From NCBI GenBank assembly GCA_019454045.1, contig SKCR01015031.1:40603-104602 (forward strand): 64,000 nt of DNA, in the 5' to 3' direction. The notes below the pieces were generated by a model. That model worked only from the letters and a program-made list of their open reading frames with translations, searched no databases and had not been told where the DNA came from. Made by a program: the position numbers and the translations under genes. Shown piece after piece: positions 58,503-64,000 of the stretch. Each line of letters opens with the position of its first letter. The stretch's first letter is position 1. The stretch is from Zanthoxylum bungeanum. Taxonomy: Eukaryota > Streptophyta > Magnoliopsida > Sapindales > Rutaceae.

Positions 58503-59990
58503 ACTAGAGCAAATGGGACATGTCACGTAATCCTAGACCATCTAGGTGACCTTCAAACACTTTAGCCGACAAGGTCTTTGTAAACGGATCTGTCAGGTTC
58601 CTATAAATTTCCTCTATATATGTTTTCCCCTATTGTGGCTTCTTGGTTCTTTGAATTTGCCACCGCACCACTATTATCGCAATAATATGTGAGTGGTTTA
58701 TCCATATCTGGAACAACTTCCAGATCTCCCAAGAATTTACGGACCCTGACTGCTTCCTTAGCTGCTTCTCAAGCTGCTACATACCTAGCCTTCATTGTGG
58801 AGTCAGCAATGCAAGATTGATTTATGCTCCACCATACTATAGCCCCACTACCTAAGGTAAATACTGATCCAGATATTGATTTCCTAGAATCGACATCTGT
58901 CTGAAAATTAGAGTCCGTATATCCCCTTAGGATCATATCCTCACTAAAATATACAAGTATATAATCTCTCGTTCTCTTAATATACTTGAGAATGTGTTTC
59001 ACAGCCACCCAGTGATCCAATCCTGGGTTCGAATGAAACATACTGACTACTCCCACTGCAAAACATATGTCTGGTCTCATGCATAACATAACATACATGA
59101 GACTACCAACTGCTGAGGTATATGGGTGTCTCATTTCCTCAATATCTTGAGGTGTCTTAGGAGACTGTTCCTTTGACAAATGAATTTCATGTCGATAAGG
59201 TAGATTACCTTTCTTGGAATTCTGCATCCCAAATCGCACAAGGATTTTATCGATATAGGATGTCTGAGACATAGCTAATAGTCATTTCTTGCGATCCTGA
59301 AGTATCTGAATCCCAATAACATAACTATCATCTCCCAAATATTTCATATGGAATTGATTAGCTAGCCATGTTTTCATGTCTGATAATATCTTTACATCAT
59401 TCCTAATGAGTAAAATATCATCGACGTATAAAATAAGAAAAACCACCTTTCCGTCAATGACGTGCTTGTATACACAAGGCTCATCAACATTCTGCTCAAA
59501 ATCATAAGACTTGATCGTGGTATCAAATCTTATATTCCAAGATTGAGATGCCTGCTTAAGTCCATAAATGTAACTTTACAGCATGCAAACCTTTTGCTTT
59601 TGACCTTGGGCTATGAACCCCTTTAGTTGTACCATATAGATATTCTCATCAAGATTTCCATTCAAGAATGTAGTCTTGACGTCCATTTGCCAAATTTCAT
59701 AGTCATAATATGCGGCAATGGATAGAAGAGTGCGGATGGATTTGAGCATGGCTACTGGCTAGAAAGTTTCATCATAGTCAACTCCCTTTTCTGGGTATAA
59801 CCCTTGGCCACTAGCCTAGCCATGAAGGTCTGTACCTTCCTATCTGCTCTCATCTTCCTCTTGTAGATCCACTTGTAACCTATGGGTTTCATCCCATCAG
59901 GATGGTCTACATGTTCCTAGACTGAATTAGAGTACATAGACTTCATCTCTAGGTTCATGGCTTTGAGTCATTCCTCTTTGTCAGAATCAT
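58503..59990 (-). pseudogene. pol: element Q RT and RNase H
   Basis: On the minus strand RT begins near 59960 (HPDGMKPIGYKWIYKRKMR). The catalytic site is intact YVDD (LILYVDDIL, near 59440-59415), the only such site in the window. The 167-residue frame 59272-58769 covers the RT end and RNase H (SYIDKILVRFGM, RPDICFAVGVVSMF, GYTDSNFQTDVDSRKSISG). The RNase H block that normally reads STxEAEY is STMKARYVA, so catalytic acidic residues are lost. The third acidic site YYCDN survives downstream. Frameshifts break RT into pieces. Confidence 0.85.
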
Positions 59991-61235
59991 CCATTGCACT
60001 ACGATAGGTCAATGGATCATCTATACCATCGCTGGATGCGACAACTTATACCTCTCGAACTCCAAGATAGTGATCAGGTTGTCGTACAACCCTCCCACGG
60101 TGTTTAGGTGGTAGATCATTCTAACGAACTTGCATTTGACACTCAGATGTCGAAGGTGCTATGTATTTGTCAACTGTCGTTAACGATGGTGTGCTGGTCG
60201 AACCAGGAAGTAACTCATCGAGTAACACTTTACTTCAAGGCTTGAACTCCCTTATATAGTCTTCATCTAGAAACGTATCCTTTGTTGAGACAATCACTTT
60301 ATTATCTTCAGGGCTATAGAGGAATCCACCACTAGTCGCCTTAAGGTAGACTACAAATAGGCACACATGAGAACGTGGTTCCATCTTTGTAGTCTTATTC
60401 TTCAGCACATGTGCTAGACACCCTAATATGTGGAAATGTCACAAACTAGTTTTACGACCACTCCATAACTCTAAGGGAGTCTTAGGAACAGACTTAGATA
60501 GAACTATATTAAGGGTATGCATTGTAATATGCAGTGCATATCCCCAGAACGAACTAGGTAATGAGCTATAACTAAACATAGATCTCATCATATCTACTAG
60601 GGTCCGATTTCTCCTCTATGCAACACCATTTTGCTATGGTGTTCCAGGTGCTGTGAGCTGGGACACTATCACATGCTCAACTAAGAATTCCTTGAAATCT
60701 CTGTCAAAGTATTCTCCTCCAAGATCTGATCGTAGAGTTTTGATTGTTTTACCTAACTGGTTTTCAACCTCAGCACGATACTCTTTGAACTTTTCAAAAG
60801 TATCTAACTTGTGCTGTATTAGGTAAATATACCCATATCGAGAATAATCGTCAATGAATGTGATGAAGTATTCATAACCACCTCGGGCTCTTCCATTCAT
60901 TGGTCCGCAAACGTCCGAATGTATAAGCTCAAGTGGTTGACTGGCTCTTATACCTTTTCCAGTAAAAGGTCTCTTGTCATTTTTCCTTCTAAACATGATT
61001 CACAGACTAGTAAAGTTCCGAGCTTTAACTGGTTTAAGGATCCGTTCTTTATCAATCTATCTATTCGGTCAAGGCTGATATGACCAAGTCTAAGATGCCA
61101 TAGATATGTGTCATCGTGAGAAATCTTGTACCGCTTAGTTTTAGGTTTCTCAACCTTAAACATTTCAGTATTGAGCAGTGACCTATGTGTTAATGGTCTT
61201 AACACATACAAGTTATCTCCTAGTTTCATTAGCAT
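59991..61235 (-). pseudogene. pol: element Q GAG-pre-integrase and integrase
   Basis: The 95-residue frame 61235-60948 gives the pre-integrase zinc-binding module (WHLRLGH, then CESCLEGKM). A 1-nt shift in a T-rich run near 60975 moves the reading to 60996-60634. That frame has integrase blocks HSDVCGPM, TFIDDYSRYGYIYL and LRSDLGGEYF. The three catalytic acidic residues (D, D and the E of GGEY) are all present. The rest of integrase, to about 60000, is degraded by stops. It joined element cDNA into the chromosome when active. Confidence 0.85.
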
Positions 61236-61424
61236 ATAGGTAATCCATTTTGAAATAATAACTATTATTATTAGATAAAATGATAATCATCATGTAATAG
61301 TTTTGAAACAGAAATCAAATTTCCATGACAAAACAGAAACAAACACCACTTTGTTTAAATTCAAATAACTTTTATTTGAAAAATTGAAAACTGATAACTC
61401 CCACTGCTTTACTGAAACAGCATC
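61236..61424 (-). other. non-coding gap between gag and pre-integrase of element Q
   Basis: Where a zinc knuckle and protease would be expected there are only about 190 A+T-rich bases with no readable domain. A deletion or replacement is likely. Confidence 0.5.
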
Positions 61425-62168
61425 TCATGTCCTGACTCTCATAGTAAAATTACCTTCAGCAAGGTCTTTACGTATATCAGTAGTTGTACCCTTAGCCTTC
61501 CCAGTACTAGTTTTCTTCATCTTTACATATTTTGAAGACTCGGTAACATTTGCCTCAGCACTGGGCTTATGAGGATCCATAAGCATGGACTCGTAGTGGG
61601 TGAACTCATTAAGCAGCTGGGTCAACCTAAAAATCAACTTGTTCATAACATAAGTGCTTTTAAACTGTAGGAAACTCTTCGGAAGAGTTTCCATTATCAT
61701 GGTCACCTGGCTACGCTTGTCAATACGAGCTCCATGAGTCTTGGTAATGTTGAGATATGTCATCATCCTTCAGACGTGCTCCCGAATTGATGTCTCATTC
61801 TTCATCATAGAAAGCATTGCTGAGATCATGGCCTCATGACATTGATGCTCCGAAGGCTTCCGGAACATGCCCTGCAATGACTCAATCATTTGAGATGCTG
61901 AAGCCATAGGTTCATACTTTGCAGCAAGAACCTCATACATCCATGTCAGTAAGTAGCAGTGGGCTTTCTCATTTCCTGCGACCCATTTCTGGTAGGTATC
62001 GCGCACATCTTGGCCAGCATTTATGGCCGGCTCGGGAGGACACTCCTCCATTAGGACAAACTTTAGGTCTTCGCATACCAAGATAGCTTTCATGTTACTT
62101 TTCCACTTAACATAATTTTCTCCCGTTAATTTATCATTTGAGAGTATTGAAATAATTGGAGAAACCAT
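61425..62168 (-). pseudogene. gag: element Q gag with one in-frame stop
   Basis: The start MVSPIISILSNDKLTGENY was chosen as the first ATG giving a copia-like N-terminus (LTGENYVKWKSNMKAIL). The frame includes KWVAGNEKAHCYLLTWM, MIESLQGMF, and after the stop a conserved block (GARIDKRSQVTMIMETLPKSF, LTQLLNEFTHYESM). The stop at about 61770 reads TGA where CGA would fit (HV-stop-RMM), as expected from methylated-CpG decay. Both halves are in the same frame. No zinc knuckle remains at the C-terminus. Confidence 0.85.
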
Positions 62169-63863
62169 GGCTGAAAAATGAAATAAACATGCATTTAACA
62201 TTCATCGCATATTAAAATCATCAAACAATTTTTAGAATAAAATTAAACATGATGCATGAACCATGAATAACGAATAAGAAACCTAAGAGAATTACTATGC
62301 CACAAAAATCTATCATTCCATAAGTAAGTGCCGTCGTTGGGTAGGTCAAGTACTCGCATTATAGATCGAGACAATCTCAGTCGATTAATATATATGAGAA
62401 TAACCCTTATTCCTATATTAACCAACTATCATTTGATTTGATCAAGGAATTTCATTAACAGTTAATTATTCCTTTATGAGTGTGACCCGTCGTTTCAGGA
62501 TCCTTGGACTTAACAAGTGAAGTGCCGCCGTAGGGTAGTTCAGTTCACAAGATACATCTAGAATCTCTATCCTCTCGGAATCCAAACCTGATATTGACCC
62601 AAAATGGACACCATCCATATGGGGACGAAAGCAAAGCCGTCTCGAAGTGCCTATTGAATCTCACATTTTTGGACTAACAACGGAGATCTCGGGATATACT
62701 GTCGTATATCCCTCTCCCATTCACTATTTTAAGTTTAAGATTTCTATTTATAAAATATCTAATATTTTAATGTAACTAGTGTGAATAAATATATGGCGGC
62801 TAAATCATAACTCTTATTTACACTACTACACTATTAATGACCTAAACAATTTTAACTCTTAAAAAATGTATCATTAATTTTCATTAGTCTCTACTAATTG
62901 TATTACTCAATTAAACTAATTTAATTAGAGTGGTATTAGTGACCTATTATATTTTAACTTTTAAAATACTAGAACACTAATTGGTTTAAAATTATAAAAT
63001 CCTAAAATAGTCAAGATTTATATTAAACTATTTAATTAATCTTAGTGCGTTATAAAATCCAATGGTACATGGAATTGTATCCTGAGTGCAGACCACATTA
63101 CCGTCCATTCAGATTCGGCTATGGAATTTATGTTCGGGTTTCCATCTTTTATACCAATGGAATTTATTATACACTAATTAAGCCCAATATATTAGAATTC
63201 AAATTTTAAACATTAAAATCAATTAATCTAACTAATTATTTTTCCATGCATATCATATTCTAATTTAAACATTTTAAATCACATAAAATCATATTTCATG
63301 TCTATAATGATAATACATCTAAAGCATGTTATGGCATGTGAAATGCAAGAGTAGGCACCCTAAGCTATATGACATGTTATTCAAACACTTCGAATTAAAC
63401 ATACATATAATGTAAAAAACTTTTGCATTGACCGGACTCTTATTTTTCCCTATACTAATCTAATTAGTACAAAAAATACCCAAGGCATCCCTTGGTCTTC
63501 AAATCATGCTCCAAGGAGGTGTTGGCTCCTTTTACGACTTCGGTGCTCCAAATAACAACAATTGAAATTTTACATTGGAAAATAAAAATACAATCATTGT
63601 AAACAATGGCCTTATGGCCTTACATCCCAAAAACAAAACGAATAATAAAATAAGAGCCGGAAAAATTTACGACCAATGCAAAATCCATTCATCACATGAA
63701 AAATAATAACCATTCATCACATGAAAAATAATAACCTTTCATCATATGAATATTATTGTGTGCCTACTCATCTAAACATGCATATCAATATTTATAACTC
63801 ATATAAACATATTAAAAATAGTAACTTTAAACGAAAAAGAGAAGGGTTAAGAACACTTTTCAA
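62169..63863 (-). other. long untranslated leader of element Q
   Basis: About 1.7 kb without a credible frame. It has two copies of GTGCCG(T/C)CGT(T/A)GGGTAG (62328 and 62522). An 83-bp block (63064-63146) is also present in the K LTR (16050-16132). The rest is A+T-rich. The plus frame 63721-63921 is a chance frame. Confidence 0.6.
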
Positions 63864-63881
63864 CCTTGCTCTCGATGTCAA
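63864..63881 (-). other. decayed primer-binding site of element Q
   Basis: The minus strand reads TTGACATCGAGAGCAAGG where a copia element would have TGGTATCAGAGCAAGG-type sequence. It directly adjoins the LTR end at 63883, so position supports the call despite the mismatches. Confidence 0.6.
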
Positions 63882-63882
63882 T

Positions 63883-64000
63883 TGTAGGAAATACTTTCCT
63901 AACGCAGCGGAAACGGTTTAGGCACACGGATCGGACATGAAAAAAATTTTCCCCCTTCCCTTTGAATTACCGAATGTTACTACCACAACCAGTGAAATTT
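63883..64000 (-). repeat. 5' LTR of element Q, start only
   Basis: TGTAGGAAATACTTTCC onward matches 56347-56460 with scattered differences, including the CCGAATGTTACT(A/G)CCAC phrase. It continues beyond the window. Confidence 0.85.

Larger units (their letters stand above)
56347..64000 (-). mobile_element. copia element Q, running past the window end
   Basis: On the minus strand: a 5' LTR (from beyond 64000 to 63883), a decayed PBS, a long leader, gag (62168-61425), pre-integrase/integrase, RT, RNase H, a purine tract (58502-58490) and a 3' LTR (58489-56347). The LTR ends at 56347 and 63883 match over about 110 bp visible here (TGTAGGAAA, then CAGCGGAAACGGTTTAGGC and variants). It is a different copia lineage from B/D/G. 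Insertion was into P gag; the left flank is GATGC. Confidence 0.85.

Overview
This window is nuclear DNA of a flowering plant, most likely a eudicot. It is A+T-rich, has no bacterial gene layout, and is built almost entirely of nested LTR retrotransposons of the Ty1/copia and Ty3/gypsy (Tat/Athila-type) superfamilies. It also holds one CACTA-type MITE, two TRIM-like mini-elements, several minisatellites and one microsatellite. I see no host protein-coding gene, no tRNA or rRNA gene and no CRISPR. Nearly all open frames are retrotransposon fragments or chance frames inside repeats.

Layout, left to right. 1-3025: a minus-strand Tat-like element with LTR, primer-binding site (PBS) and an intact gag, running straight into a minisatellite with no pol. 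3026-5797: A+T-rich DNA with one MITE-like repeat. 5798-6308: a CACTA MITE with a perfect 3-bp target duplication. 6655-8531: a relic of an Athila/Tat element (pol scrap, conserved 3' block, paired repeat). 8532-31704: minus-strand copia element E. Its 3' LTR is split by the 16.5-kb plus-strand copia element B (10868-27380, target duplication TATAT). B itself contains two nested TRIMs in its 5' LTR and a deleted Tat element K (15555-21536). E's reverse transcriptase is split by a solo gypsy LTR, J. 31705-38360: minus-strand copia element D, inserted in E. 38361-53617: plus-strand copia element G, abutting D, with mismatched LTRs and split by gypsy element H (43564-50411). 53618-56346: truncated plus-strand copia element P (LTR, PBS, gag start), cut by minus-strand copia element Q (56347 to beyond the window end).

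How the parts work. Each element carried a promoter LTR, a tRNA primer site, gag, a protease-integrase-RT-RNase H polyprotein and a polypurine tract, but most coding parts are dead. B, D and G share the same stop codon in integrase, and D and G share the same aberrant RT catalytic motif. This suggests that the lineage spread while already coding-defective, using proteins supplied in trans. H has long LTRs and one acidic ORF without recognisable pol, so it also looks non-autonomous.

The most striking unexplained structure is a chain of about ten short inverted repeats in the LTRs of B, D and G. Almost all have a 3-nt centre of the form TNG on the sense strand. Arm sequences differ between copies yet stay self-complementary. 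Related palindromes occur in the untranslated leaders and in the LTRs of the different family E/P. All coordinates and alignments were read by eye; no search or alignment program was run.
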